A stretch of 40,976 bases of DNA from an uncultured Prevotella sp. (GTDB lineage Bacteria > Bacteroidota > Bacteroidia > Bacteroidales > Bacteroidaceae): assembly GCA_900557255.1 (NCBI GenBank), contig USSA01000004.1, forward strand, positions 1 through 40,976, given 5' to 3'. The translations under genes and the position numbers were made by a program. The notes beneath the pieces are model-generated. The model did not search any database. It was not told the origin of the DNA and saw only the letters and a list, made by a program, of their open reading frames with translations. How positions within the stretch are numbered: the first letter of the stretch is position 1; each line of letters opens with the position of its first letter. Shown here one piece after another: positions 33,570 to 40,976 of this stretch.

Positions 33570-34751
33570 TTATTCTACATAGAGAACCAATCCCTTCAAA
33601 TATTCACCTTCAGGATGATAAATATTGATAGGATGGTCGGCAGGCTGGTGCAACTGGTGCAAGATGCGAACCTTTCTTCCAGCCTGCGCTGCAGCAGTAA
33701 ACACAGCATTGCGGAACTGATCCTTCGTAACCACCTGAGAGCAACTGAAGGTAAAAAGGATGCCGCCTTTCTTAATACGCTGCAAGCCCTTTACGTTCAG
33801 GCGGGTATAGCCCTTCAACGCATTGCGCAAAGCCGCACGGTGCTTGGCAAAAGCAGGAGGATCAAGAACAATCAGATCATACTGCTGGTCATGTTCATCA
33901 AGATACTTGAAGGCATCTTCGCAGAATGCCTCATGGCGTGCATCTCCAGGGAAATTGAGCGCAATATTCTCATTGGTCAATTCTATCGCCTTGGCACTGC
34001 TGTCTACGGAGTGAACAGCCTTAGCCTCGCCTCTCATCGCATAAACAGAAAAACCGCCGGTATAGCAGAACATGTTGAGCACGCTCTTACCCTTGGCATA
34101 ATGCTCGAGAAGCGAACGGTTCTCACGCTGATCTACGAAGAAACCCGTTTTCTGACCACGCAACCAGTCGATATGGAATTTCAGTCCATTCTCTACAGCA
34201 ACATCGTCAGCATCACCTCCCAGTATAAAGCCATTTTCCTGTCTGAGTTCAGCCTTATACGGTAAGGTTGTCTCACTCTTATAGTAGATATTCTCCAGTG
34301 CTTCGCCCATCACCTTCTTCAAGGCTTTGGCTATCTCCATGCGGCAAGCATGCATACCCACACTGTGAGCCTGCATGACAGCAGTAGGACCATAGCAGTC
34401 GATAACAAGTCCCGGCAAGTTATCACCCTCACCATGAACCAGGCGATAAGTAGTATTGGATGAATTACCGGCAATACCCAAAGCGAGTCTCATCTTATAT
34501 GCAGAATCCAATCTGGCACACCAGTACTCCTCATCAATCTCAATATCTCTAAAAGAAAGAACACGTACAGCGATAGAACCGATCTGATAATGACCTATAG
34601 CAATGAATTCACCACTACGGGTAAACACTCTCACAATGTCGCCCTCCTCTATGCCCTCATCCATTGCCTGGATAGCACCCGAGAAGATCCATGGATGAAA
34701 ACGCTTGAGCGATTCTTCCTTACCTTTCTTTAAATATACGCTTTTATACAT
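33570..34751 (-). CDS. SAM-dependent rRNA methyltransferase, RlmI family
   Basis: 393 residues from the ATG at 34751 (MYKSVYLKKGKEESLKRFHP); 13 further in-frame upstream codons look non-homologous. The N-terminal PUA domain (FHPWIFSGAIQAMDEGIEEG through VRVFTRSGEFIAIG) precedes a central linker and a Rossmann methyltransferase with SVLNMFCYTGGFSVYAMRGE (SAM loop), LIVLDPPAFAKH and the cysteine-containing FTFSCSQVVT. Length and order match E. coli RlmI, which makes m5C1962 in 23S rRNA; exact target equivalence is inferred. It belongs to a run of closely spaced minus-strand genes from 35425 to 28656. Confidence 0.9.
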   Translation of the reverse strand: MYKSVYLKKGKEESLKRFHPWIFSGAIQAMDEGIEEGDIVRVFTRSGEFIAIGHYQIGSIAVRVLSFRDIEIDEEYWCARLDSAYKMRLALGIAGNSSNTTYRLVHGEGDNLPGLVIDCYGPTAVMQAHSVGMHACRMEIAKALKKVMGEALENIYYKSETTLPYKAELRQENGFILGGDADDVAVENGLKFHIDWLRGQKTGFFVDQRENRSLLEHYAKGKSVLNMFCYTGGFSVYAMRGEAKAVHSVDSSAKAIELTNENIALNFPGDARHEAFCEDAFKYLDEHDQQYDLIVLDPPAFAKHRAALRNALKGYTRLNVKGLQRIKKGGILFTFSCSQVVTKDQFRNAVFTAAAQAGRKVRILHQLHQPADHPINIYHPEGEYLKGLVLYVE

Positions 34752-34807
34752 ATTTTTATATATGAAGTTTCTTACGATTATCAATTTCAATTCCTTACCA
34801 CCTTATA

Positions 34808-35425
34808 TCATGCCCTGAGTTCATCGAGCTCGTAATCGCCTGTAGCAGACAAACGCTTGAATTCCTCATACAGATTAATGCAGCACCAGGCATCTGTAGC
34901 TGCATAGAGAGCCTGCGATTCCTTCAAATCGCTAGCCTCCCAATTGCTCAACCGTTGCGCCTTGCTGATTTTCTGGTGAAACAGGTTAGCATACAGTTTC
35001 TGCAGACTCATGTCTGCGATGCCAAAGTTCTTTGCAACATCCTGCAACTCGATAAAGTAGCCAGCCTTAAAAGCAGCTCGCTTATGGAGCTGCAGCAAGT
35101 CATCGTGCCAGGAAAGTCCTACTTTTGGCACGGTGGTATCTTCGAGCAAGCGAATGATGGCAGGAGTCATGCCCGTATGATGCAGGCGGAAGAGATAACA
35201 AGTATCATGTGTACTCACCTGCAACAACGAAACATGGTAAGCCTGACCACGCTTGAATGATGGACGCGTTTCTGTATCCACACCCAGTATATAATGGCTA
35301 AGTAGTTCATCAACAGCCGTTTCTGTATCTTCAGGCTTGTCAACGACTACGATTTTGCCAGGAAACAAAGCTCTTGGCAAATTCGTGATTGCCGCCTTGT
35401 CGAAACTAGTGAAAATAATCTTCAT
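34808..35425 (-). CDS. RNase D-like 3'-5' exonuclease (DEDD superfamily)
   Basis: 205 residues, a single exonuclease domain without an HRDC domain. The DEDD motifs are visible: ILGVDTETRPSFKRG (Exo I, D-x-E), KVGLSWHDDLLQLHK (Exo II, D) and YAATDAWCCINLYEEF (Exo III, Y-x3-D, the DEDDy type). It should remove 3' nucleotides from RNA or DNA; whether it acts in tRNA maturation is unknown. It heads the minus-strand run that includes RlmI and DnaB, and its promoter region is shared divergently with ftsK. Confidence 0.88.
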   Translation of the reverse strand: MKIIFTSFDKAAITNLPRALFPGKIVVVDKPEDTETAVDELLSHYILGVDTETRPSFKRGQAYHVSLLQVSTHDTCYLFRLHHTGMTPAIIRLLEDTTVPKVGLSWHDDLLQLHKRAAFKAGYFIELQDVAKNFGIADMSLQKLYANLFHQKISKAQRLSNWEASDLKESQALYAATDAWCCINLYEEFKRLSATGDYELDELRA

Positions 35426-35450
35426 TATGCTTTTTATTCTTTACAAGTTG

Positions 35451-35511
35451 CAAAATTAGAAAAAAAAGATGAGAAAAAGAATTGTTTTCTCAATTATTTT
35501 CGCTAATTTTG
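35451..35511. promoter_or_regulatory. Divergent promoters for the exonuclease and ftsK
   Basis: A plus-strand TAATTTTG (35504-35511) and a minus-strand TAATTTTG (complement of 35451-35458) are both followed by CA. The plus-strand box has ATTG (35481-35484) 19 bases upstream in place of TTTG; the minus-strand one has no clear -33 element. The boxes are set back to back in an A/T-rich gap. Confidence 0.58.
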
Positions 35512-35538
35512 CAGATAAATTATTCAAAAATATATAAA

Positions 35539-38166
35539 ATGGCTAAAAAAAGAACTGAAAAAAAGACCAAAACCTTTAGCGAAGCTATTGGTTTACAGTA
35601 TATTTTCAACAATACTATCACCGACTTTTTCATAGGATTAGCCTTGGTAGTCATTGCTGTGGTTATCATCATCGCTATGATCTCCTTCCTCAACACAGGA
35701 GCTAATGACCAGAGTCTGCTCGAAAATCTGAAGCCGGGCGAATGGACCAACACGGAAAAACAGTTTCAGAACTACTGCGGATCCTGGGGAGCCATTGTAT
35801 CCTATTGGCTCATTGCCATCAATTTCGGATTTCCAGCCTTCATGCTCCCATTCTTTGTTATTATGGTAGGATTGCAGATGATGCATGCCTACAAGCTGAA
35901 CCTGTGGAAATGGTTCTTCTGCATGATTGTGGTCATGCTGTGGATGTCGGTAACCTTTGCCAAGTTCATCGCACCTATCATGCCAAGCCTCATATTCAAT
36001 CCGGGCGGAAAGCACGGACTCTTTGTCGTGCAGAATCTGGAGAACATCATGGGTCCTCCAGGACTTACTGCCATTCTTTTCTTCGTGGCGGTAGCATTCC
36101 TCACCTATCTCACCACTGAAACCATTACGGTAATCAGAAAAGCACTCAACCCTATCGGTTATATATCAAATAAGGTGAAATTTGAGATTACTAACCATGG
36201 AAAGAACAGGAAAGATACGGAAGCTATCGACGAGGCATACGCCAACGCCGCATACGGTGCTGGCACAGAGGATGAGAAAGAAGAATATAAGGAAGAAGAA
36301 CCTGCCAAAGTCATCGACCTGAATCTGGATCCGGACCAGACTTTCGCAAACCCAGACATACCTTCTACGTCTGTTGAGCCAGAGGCAGACAGACAGGAAG
36401 CTACAGGAACAGAAAGTGATACAGAAAAAGATGAAACCATCGCTATAGCCAACGGCACGCAGAACAAGAATATGTCACTCATTGCACGTCAGCGCGAACT
36501 CCGTACAAAACGGGCTGAACAGGAAGCATTGGAAAAGCAAGCTGCCGAGGCTGCTGCAGCTTCTGAGCATATAGGTATGGACATCTCTGTAGCCACAGCT
36601 GACGAGAAGGCTACAGGCAACACCTTGAGCAATGCAGAAGTACTGAATACTCCGATCAATCCGAAGGAGCCGTTCACCAGATATAAATATCCGGTACTCA
36701 ACCTTCTGAAGAAGTATGAGGATGACGGCGTATCCATCGATGAGGAAGAGCAGCGCGCCAACAAAAACCGCATCATCGAGGTGCTGGGCAACTTTGGCGT
36801 ACAGATCAAAACCATCCGTGCTACAGTTGGTCCTACCATCACACTCTACGAAATCCAGCCTGCAGAAGGCGTACGTATCTCTAAGATCAAGAATCTGGAA
36901 GATGACATCGCCTTGAGCCTGGCAGCTCTCGGCATCCGTATCATCGCTCCTATCCCAGGTAAGGGAACCATCGGTATTGAGGTACCTAACGCAAAGGCGA
37001 ACATCGTTAGTATGGAAAGTACTTTAAACTCAAAGAAATTCCAAGAAACCAAGATGGAGTTACCTATCGCTTTGGGTAAGACCATTACCAACGAAGTGTT
37101 TATGGTTGATTTGGCAAAGATTCCTCACCTGCTTGTTGCGGGTGCTACCGGACAGGGTAAATCTGTAGGTTTGAATGCCATCATCACCTCTTTATTATAC
37201 AAGAAACATCCAAACGAACTCAAACTGGTTCTCATCGACCCTAAGAAGGTGGAGTTCAGCGTCTACTCCCGTATTGCCAATAAGTTTATGGCTGCGGTTC
37301 CTGACGAGGAAGAACCTATCATAACCGATGTAACCAAGGTGGTTAGAACCCTGAACAGTCTGTGTGTACTGATGGATAGCCGTTACGACTTGCTCAAAAA
37401 GGCAGGAGCCCGTAACATAAAAGAATACAACCAGAAGTATATCAACCACAAGTTGAAGTTGACTGATGGACATGAGTATATGCCATACATCGTGGTGATT
37501 ATAGATGAGTTCGGTGATCTGATCATGACAGCCGGCAAGGAAGTAGAACTTCCTATCGCCCGTATCGCCCAGCTGGCACGCGCTGTGGGTATCCACATGA
37601 TTATTGCCACCCAGCGTCCTACAACCAGCATCATCACGGGTAATATCAAGGCTAACTTCCCTGGCCGTATCGCCTTTAAGGTTACATCTGCCATCGACTC
37701 AAAGACCATTCTTGACCGTACAGGAGCCAACCAGCTGATTGGTCGTGGTGATATGCTCTATCTCTGCGGCAACGAACCTGTCCGTGTACAGTGCGCCTTT
37801 GTTGATACACCTGAAATCGAGCGCATCAACGAGTATATCTGCGAACAGCCTGGTCCTATCGAACCTATGGAGTTGCCAGAACCAGCTAATGATGACGGAA
37901 GCGCAGGTGGAAGCGGCAGCATCAGTGCCCGCGAACTGGATCCGTTCTTCGAAGAGGCAGCCCATGCGATTGTTCTTTCGCAGCAGGGTTCTACCAGCAT
38001 GATCCAGCGCCGGTTCAGTATCGGCTATAACCGTGCAGGACGACTGATGGACCAGATGGAAGCTGCAGGCATCGTAGGTGCAGCACAGGGCAGCAAGCCT
38101 CGTGAGGTACTGATACAGGATGAAAACCAGCTTAATAATCTGTTAATGGCACTTCGAAACTCTTAA
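35539..38166 (+). CDS. ftsK: DNA translocase FtsK
   Basis: 875 residues from the ATG at 35539 (MAKKRTEKKTKTFSEAIGLQ); the in-frame upstream ATG at 35482 precedes the predicted transcription start and is rejected. Four to five membrane helices occupy residues 25-200, followed by an acidic, low-complexity linker. The motor has GATGQGKSVGLNA (Walker A, near residue 535), LVLIDPKKVEFSVY, VVIIDEFGDLIM (Walker B) and ATQRPTTSIITGNIKANFPG. The winged-helix gamma domain at the C-terminus (GSTSMIQRRFSIGYNRAGRL) would read KOPS-like sequences. It pumps DNA through the septum during division. Confidence 0.96.
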   Translation: MAKKRTEKKTKTFSEAIGLQYIFNNTITDFFIGLALVVIAVVIIIAMISFLNTGANDQSLLENLKPGEWTNTEKQFQNYCGSWGAIVSYWLIAINFGFPAFMLPFFVIMVGLQMMHAYKLNLWKWFFCMIVVMLWMSVTFAKFIAPIMPSLIFNPGGKHGLFVVQNLENIMGPPGLTAILFFVAVAFLTYLTTETITVIRKALNPIGYISNKVKFEITNHGKNRKDTEAIDEAYANAAYGAGTEDEKEEYKEEEPAKVIDLNLDPDQTFANPDIPSTSVEPEADRQEATGTESDTEKDETIAIANGTQNKNMSLIARQRELRTKRAEQEALEKQAAEAAAASEHIGMDISVATADEKATGNTLSNAEVLNTPINPKEPFTRYKYPVLNLLKKYEDDGVSIDEEEQRANKNRIIEVLGNFGVQIKTIRATVGPTITLYEIQPAEGVRISKIKNLEDDIALSLAALGIRIIAPIPGKGTIGIEVPNAKANIVSMESTLNSKKFQETKMELPIALGKTITNEVFMVDLAKIPHLLVAGATGQGKSVGLNAIITSLLYKKHPNELKLVLIDPKKVEFSVYSRIANKFMAAVPDEEEPIITDVTKVVRTLNSLCVLMDSRYDLLKKAGARNIKEYNQKYINHKLKLTDGHEYMPYIVVIIDEFGDLIMTAGKEVELPIARIAQLARAVGIHMIIATQRPTTSIITGNIKANFPGRIAFKVTSAIDSKTILDRTGANQLIGRGDMLYLCGNEPVRVQCAFVDTPEIERINEYICEQPGPIEPMELPEPANDDGSAGGSGSISARELDPFFEEAAHAIVLSQQGSTSMIQRRFSIGYNRAGRLMDQMEAAGIVGAAQGSKPREVLIQDENQLNNLLMALRNS

Positions 38167-38209
38167 TTTTAGTAAAGAACTAAGGGTATGAAAGAAGATA
38201 ATATTGGAA

Positions 38210-38275
38210 AAGGTTAAATTATTAAACCTTGAAGCCGTTAAAACGTCTAAGAGAGAAAAGACGTTTTTACGGCTT
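38210..38275 (+). terminator. Tandem hairpins after ftsK
   Basis: A small stem (AAGGTTAA 38210-38217 with TTAAACCTT 38222-38230) is followed by a 17-bp stem with one mismatch (38232-38248 with 38259-38275, arms containing AAGCCGTT...ACGTCT). There is only a short T-rich tail. This probably ends or attenuates ftsK mRNA before the LolA-like gene. Confidence 0.6.
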
Positions 38276-38344
38276 TATGATAAAGTATGATATTTTAGAA
38301 GATATAATATAACATAGAATTTTAAAAGAAAGGAAAAGATAAAA

Positions 38345-38944
38345 ATGAAAAAGATTTTAGCATTGGCTTTCGTTGCAATGATGAGCATCGGAGCCATGGC
38401 GCAGACTGCGCAACAGGTACTTGATAAGACCGCTGCCGTTATTGGCAACAAAGGTGGAGCTAGCGCCAACTTCAAGATGAGCAGTTCTAAGTATGGATCA
38501 GCAAGTGGCAGTATTGCCATCAAAGGCAATAAGTTTAACGCCCGTACCCCGCAAGCCATCGTCTGGTTCAACGGCAAGACCCAGTGGACTTATCTAAAGA
38601 AAACCAACGAGGTGAATGTCAGCAACCCTACACAGGCTCAGCAGATGTCCATGAACCCTTATACCTTTATTAATATATATAAGACTGGTTATAAGTCAAC
38701 GCTCAATACAGCAGGCAGTAACTATGTAGTACATCTCGTTGCCGATAACCAGAAACGTTCTGTAGCCGAAATGTATATCACCATCAACAAAAAGACACAT
38801 ATTCCATCAGTTGTCAAGATGCGACAGGGCAATACTTGGAGTACCATCACGGTAAGTAACTTCAGAGCCAAGAGCGTTTCTAACAGCACATTCAATTTCA
38901 ACAGCAAGGAATGTCCAGGAGCTGAAGTCATCGACCTGAGATAA
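38345..38944 (+). CDS. LolA-like outer-membrane lipoprotein carrier
   Basis: 199 residues. The signal peptide MKKILALAFVAMMSIGAMAQ is cleaved after AMA. The mature part (TAQQVLDKTAAVIGNKGGAS, ASANFKMSSSKYGSASGSIA, RTPQAIVWFNGKTQWTYLKK) has the half-barrel beta pattern of LolA, and a LolA-like gene commonly follows ftsK in Bacteroidales. LolA shuttles lipoproteins from the LolCDE release complex to the outer membrane. The divergence is high, so lipoprotein-carrier activity is inferred. Purine-rich sequence (AGAAAGGAAAAG) precedes the ATG; no TAnnTTTG box was found in the gap. Confidence 0.82.
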   Translation: MKKILALAFVAMMSIGAMAQTAQQVLDKTAAVIGNKGGASANFKMSSSKYGSASGSIAIKGNKFNARTPQAIVWFNGKTQWTYLKKTNEVNVSNPTQAQQMSMNPYTFINIYKTGYKSTLNTAGSNYVVHLVADNQKRSVAEMYITINKKTHIPSVVKMRQGNTWSTITVSNFRAKSVSNSTFNFNSKECPGAEVIDLR

Positions 38945-38982
38945 TCGCCTGAAATATCGTATAAAGTTTATTTTCAAATAAG

Positions 38983-39028
38983 ATTCCCCGCCACAACACT
39001 CCGGTAGCGTGACGGGGAATTACTTTTT
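38983..39028 (+). terminator. Terminator after the LolA-like gene
   Basis: ATTCCCCG (38983-38990) pairs with CGGGGAAT (39013-39020); a further CAC/GTG pairing extends the stem past one mismatch. TACTTTTTCC follows. Confidence 0.75.
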
Positions 39029-39157
39029 CCAAAAGGGTTCTAGTATCAATAATTTCCAAAAGTAAATCATAGACTCTCCCTTTTTAATACAACAAATCTT
39101 AAAACAACTATGCAATTGTAAAATATTCAAAAACGCTTTGGAATTTTTGCAAAAACA

Positions 39158-39189
39158 TTTGGCGGATACAAAAGAATTGCTTATCTTTG
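39158..39189 (+). promoter_or_regulatory. Promoter of the PerR-type regulator gene
   Basis: TTTG (39158-39161) and TATCTTTG (39182-39189) are 20 bases apart, and the second box is followed by CA. The start codon at 39218 leaves a leader of about 20 bases. Confidence 0.78.
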
Positions 39190-39217
39190 CATCAACAAAA
39201 TATAAAAACAAGTAATT

Positions 39218-39667
39218 ATGAAGCAGACAGAAGCCTATCAAAGACTCGTGGAAAAAGGTATCCGACCATCACTCCAGCGCATTGCCATTATGGATTGGCT
39301 CATCAAGCATCCCACTCATCCAACTATCGAGGATGTGTACAAAGGATTAGCCGATAGCATCCCAACATTGAGCAAGACAACTGTTTACAACACACTCAGA
39401 ATGTTGAGTGAGCACAATGCAGCTCAGATGATCACAATCGATGAACATCGCGTATGTTATGATGGAAATATTAAAAGCCACGTTCACTTCTATTGCAGGA
39501 ATTGTGGTAAGGTAATTGACTTTTTCGGCGAACCTGCTCCAACAGTGGAACCAGGAAAGGAAATTGAAGGAAACATCGTATTGGAAGAACAGCTCTACTA
39601 CAGAGGAATCTGTGCAGAATGCGCTAAAAAAGGCGTAAAGTCACCTCTCACAGAGACTGTTCATTAA
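39218..39667 (+). CDS. Fur-family transcriptional regulator, PerR type
   Basis: 149 residues. The N-terminal winged helix (GIRPSLQRIAIMDWLIKHPT, HPTIEDVYKGLADSIPTLSK, TTVYNTLRMLSEH) precedes the metal-binding dimerisation domain. Two CxxC pairs (CRNCGK and CAEC) give a structural zinc site, and SHVHFYC supplies the HxH ligands. In the CGKVIDF segment there is Asp where Fur proteins have Glu; this Asp is the residue linked to peroxide-sensing histidine oxidation in PerR. The adjacent gene encodes a rubrerythrin, a classic PerR target, starting 45 bases downstream. Peroxide sensing is therefore likely but not shown. Confidence 0.88.
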   Translation: MKQTEAYQRLVEKGIRPSLQRIAIMDWLIKHPTHPTIEDVYKGLADSIPTLSKTTVYNTLRMLSEHNAAQMITIDEHRVCYDGNIKSHVHFYCRNCGKVIDFFGEPAPTVEPGKEIEGNIVLEEQLYYRGICAECAKKGVKSPLTETVH

Positions 39668-39712
39668 TTAAAAAAACAATAATTATACAACAACATTTAA
39701 AACAAAAGCATT

Positions 39713-40273
39713 ATGAAGAAAAAGTTTATTTGCACCGTTTGCGGTTACATTTACGAAGGTACAGAAGCACCAGAGAAGTGCCCTATCTGCAAGGCTCCAG
39801 CCAGCAAGTTCAAAGAGATGGAAGATGCAGTAGATGACGATATGACATTTGCTACCGTTCACGTTCTCGGTCAGGCATTTAAGGATGGCGTTAAAGAAGA
39901 CGTTATCAAGGGTTTGAAGGACCATTTCAATGGTGAGTGTGGCGAGGTAGGTATGTATCTTGCTATGGCACGTCAGGCAGATCGTGAAGGCTATCCTGAA
40001 ATTGCAGAGGCTTACAAACGTTATGCCTATGAGGAGGCTGATCACGCTTCTCGTTTTGCAGAACTTCTCGGTGAGGTTTTGGGTGATACCAAGAGCAATC
40101 TCGAGGCTCGTATTGCAGCAGAGAAGGGTGCTTGTGAGGATAAGTTCCGCATTGCCAAGCTTGCTAAGGAGCAGGGTTCAGATGCTATCCACGATACCGT
40201 TCATGAGATGGCTAAGGATGAAGCTCGCCACTGTGCAGGTTTTGCAGGTCTCTACAAGAGATACTTCAAGTAA
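39713..40273 (+). CDS. Reverse rubrerythrin (N-terminal rubredoxin)
   Basis: 186 residues. The rubredoxin-like FeS4 site comes first: C7-x2-C10 (CTVC) and C23-x2-C26 (CPIC), which is the reverse of classical rubrerythrin order. The four-helix ferritin-like domain follows with glutamate ligands in [49 protein letters not shown] and [12 protein letters not shown]. These enzymes reduce hydrogen peroxide (and in some species oxygen) in the cytoplasm of anaerobes. It is probably cotranscribed with the upstream PerR-type gene, since the 45-base gap has no promoter box. Confidence 0.93.
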   Translation: MKKKFICTVCGYIYEGTEAPEKCPICKAPASKFKEMEDAVDDDMTFATVHVLGQAFKDGVKEDVIKGLKDHFNGECGEVGMYLAMARQADREGYPEIAEAYKRYAYEEADHASRFAELLGEVLGDTKSNLEARIAAEKGACEDKFRIAKLAKEQGSDAIHDTVHEMAKDEARHCAGFAGLYKRYFK

Positions 40274-40341
40274 TAGATTTTTAATGACGTAACTTTAAAA
40301 ATTATAATACGATTATTTAGTATCGTAAGTCAAGAAAACAG

Positions 40342-40383
40342 GAAAGCCGATTCTTGTATAGTAATATACTTGAATCGGCTTTC
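40342..40383. terminator. Bidirectional terminator between rubrerythrin and peptidase genes
   Basis: A 12-bp stem, GAAAGCCGATTC (40342-40353) with GAATCGGCTTTC (40372-40383), has an inner GTATA/TATAC extension. It is followed by TTTA on the plus strand and by a T-rich run on the minus strand. The flanking genes converge on it. Confidence 0.82.
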
Positions 40384-40404
40384 TTTATGTGATGATAAAT
40401 ATTG

Positions 40405-40976
40405 TTACTTTGTTTCAGGAACCAGGAACTTGTCTCCTGTTTGCTTAATAAGTTCCTTGGCATATTTCTCAGGATACCCAGGACGAACTGGAGTTGCACC
40501 TAATCCATAAGGAGTCTTCTCGAAACTGCCATCTTTTTTGGTTGGCTTGATAATCATGTCATTATACTTCACTACCATAAACTGGAAGAGCTGTTGCCAA
40601 CGCGCCAACATCTGCTGTGCCTTCTCAATACCATAATCATTGAGATACTTGACTGCAGCCTGTGGATTCTGTGCATACAGTTCCTGAGCCTTAGCCTCAA
40701 CACCAGGCTGTGCAGCAAAATAGCTGTTATCCAGACTATCACGAACCTCCTTCAAAGTTGGGAACATCTGGCTGTAACTAGGATAAACCATATTGCTGGT
40801 CATATTGCACACCCAGTAAGCATTCTTGAAACTGAAATTCACAGCATCTGCTCCCGGTGTGTTATAACACTCAGGACGAACTGTAGAAGAACAGTAGATT
40901 GGTGTGAACGCTACCATATTGGCATCATCATTACCAAACCAAAGAACACCGCCAATCTCTCTAGGCATCCATGAAC
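40405..40976 (-). CDS. C69-family dipeptidase, C-terminal part (5' end outside window)
   Basis: The frame is open to the right edge of the window (a Ser-Trp precedes the first in-window Met), so the N-terminal half, including the catalytic cysteine, is missing. The visible part contains VLWFGNDDANMVAFTPIYCS and NFSFKNAYWVCNMTSNMVYP, which resemble the C-terminal half of peptidase family C69/U34 (PepD-like) enzymes of Bacteroidales. It then has a helical region (NPQAAVKYLNDYGIEKAQQM). Such enzymes are exported or periplasmic dipeptidases; location cannot be judged without the N-terminus. Confidence 0.82.
   Translation of the reverse strand, partial: SWMPREIGGVLWFGNDDANMVAFTPIYCSSTVRPECYNTPGADAVNFSFKNAYWVCNMTSNMVYPSYSQMFPTLKEVRDSLDNSYFAAQPGVEAKAQELYAQNPQAAVKYLNDYGIEKAQQMLARWQQLFQFMVVKYNDMIIKPTKKDGSFEKTPYGLGATPVRPGYPEKYAKELIKQTGDKFLVPETK

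Noticed and set aside
39680..39687. ATAATTAT palindrome before the rubrerythrin gene as an operator
   Set aside because: Too short and AT-only in an A/T-rich gap; no promoter box is next to it.
40299..40316. Sequence resembling a PerR box (TTATAAT ... ATTATTT)
   Set aside because: It lies downstream of the rubrerythrin gene, has a 3-base rather than 1-base spacer, and the region is AT-rich enough to produce it by chance.

Overview
The window comes from a Bacteroidota genome, most likely a gut or oral Prevotella/Segatella-type member of the Bacteroidales. This is inferred from gene content (Wza/Wzz/Wzx/EpsG-type capsule locus, C69 dipeptidase, LolA-like protein after FtsK, reverse rubrerythrin) and from promoters of the Bacteroidota type: TTTG, about 20 bases, then TAnnTTTG, here nearly always extended to TTTGCA. 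No rRNA, tRNA, transposase or CRISPR array was seen.

Bases 1-15910 are a surface-polysaccharide locus read left to right: the end of a Wza-like export protein, an AAA-ATPase/PD-(D/E)XK protein, a Wzz chain-length regulator, a Wzx flippase, a GT4 glycosyltransferase, an EpsG-type polymerase, an unrecognised membrane protein, UDP-GlcNAc 2-epimerase, two GT2 glycosyltransferases, a phosphoglycosyl transferase (PGT), a PLP sugar aminotransferase, a membrane nucleotide-sugar dehydratase and a second PGT. The first half is conspicuously AT-rich. The dehydratase, aminotransferase and first PGT form a plausible route to an undecaprenyl-linked 4-amino-4,6-dideoxy-N-acetylhexosamine, the free-amine sugar found in Bacteroides zwitterionic capsules.

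Bases 15911-18107 hold one DUF3800 gene and then about 1.3 kb without a protein gene. That stretch contains a candidate leftward small RNA with its own promoter and terminator, a 22-bp tandem repeat, a GC-rich long hairpin, other inverted repeats, and a promoter-terminator leader before an orphan FdtB/QdtB-like aminotransferase (18108-19271).

Bases 19268-21549 (minus strand) are a small envelope operon: TPR protein, metallophosphoesterase lipoprotein, outer-membrane-type protein. Bases 21752-28519 (minus strand) are a leucine operon, leuA-leuC-leuD-(second synthase)-leuB. It is preceded by a promoter, a short leader ORF rich in Leu, Ile and Val codons, and an intrinsic terminator with an alternative pairing, which is the layout of ribosome-mediated attenuation. 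The second synthase is probably a citramalate synthase, which would make the operon serve isoleucine as well as leucine. Several junctions of this operon carry short tandem or inverted repeats.

Bases 28656-35425 (minus strand) are a tightly packed run: RNase D-like exonuclease, RlmI-type methyltransferase, solute-binding lipoprotein, an 823-residue protein of unknown function, and DnaB. From 35539 rightwards come ftsK and a LolA-like gene, then a PerR-type regulator next to a reverse rubrerythrin, and finally the 3' part of a C69 dipeptidase on the minus strand.

The signals most worth follow-up are the leu leader (28295-28519), the candidate small RNA (16793-16905), the leader before the orphan aminotransferase (17890-18016) and the zwitterionic-sugar gene trio.
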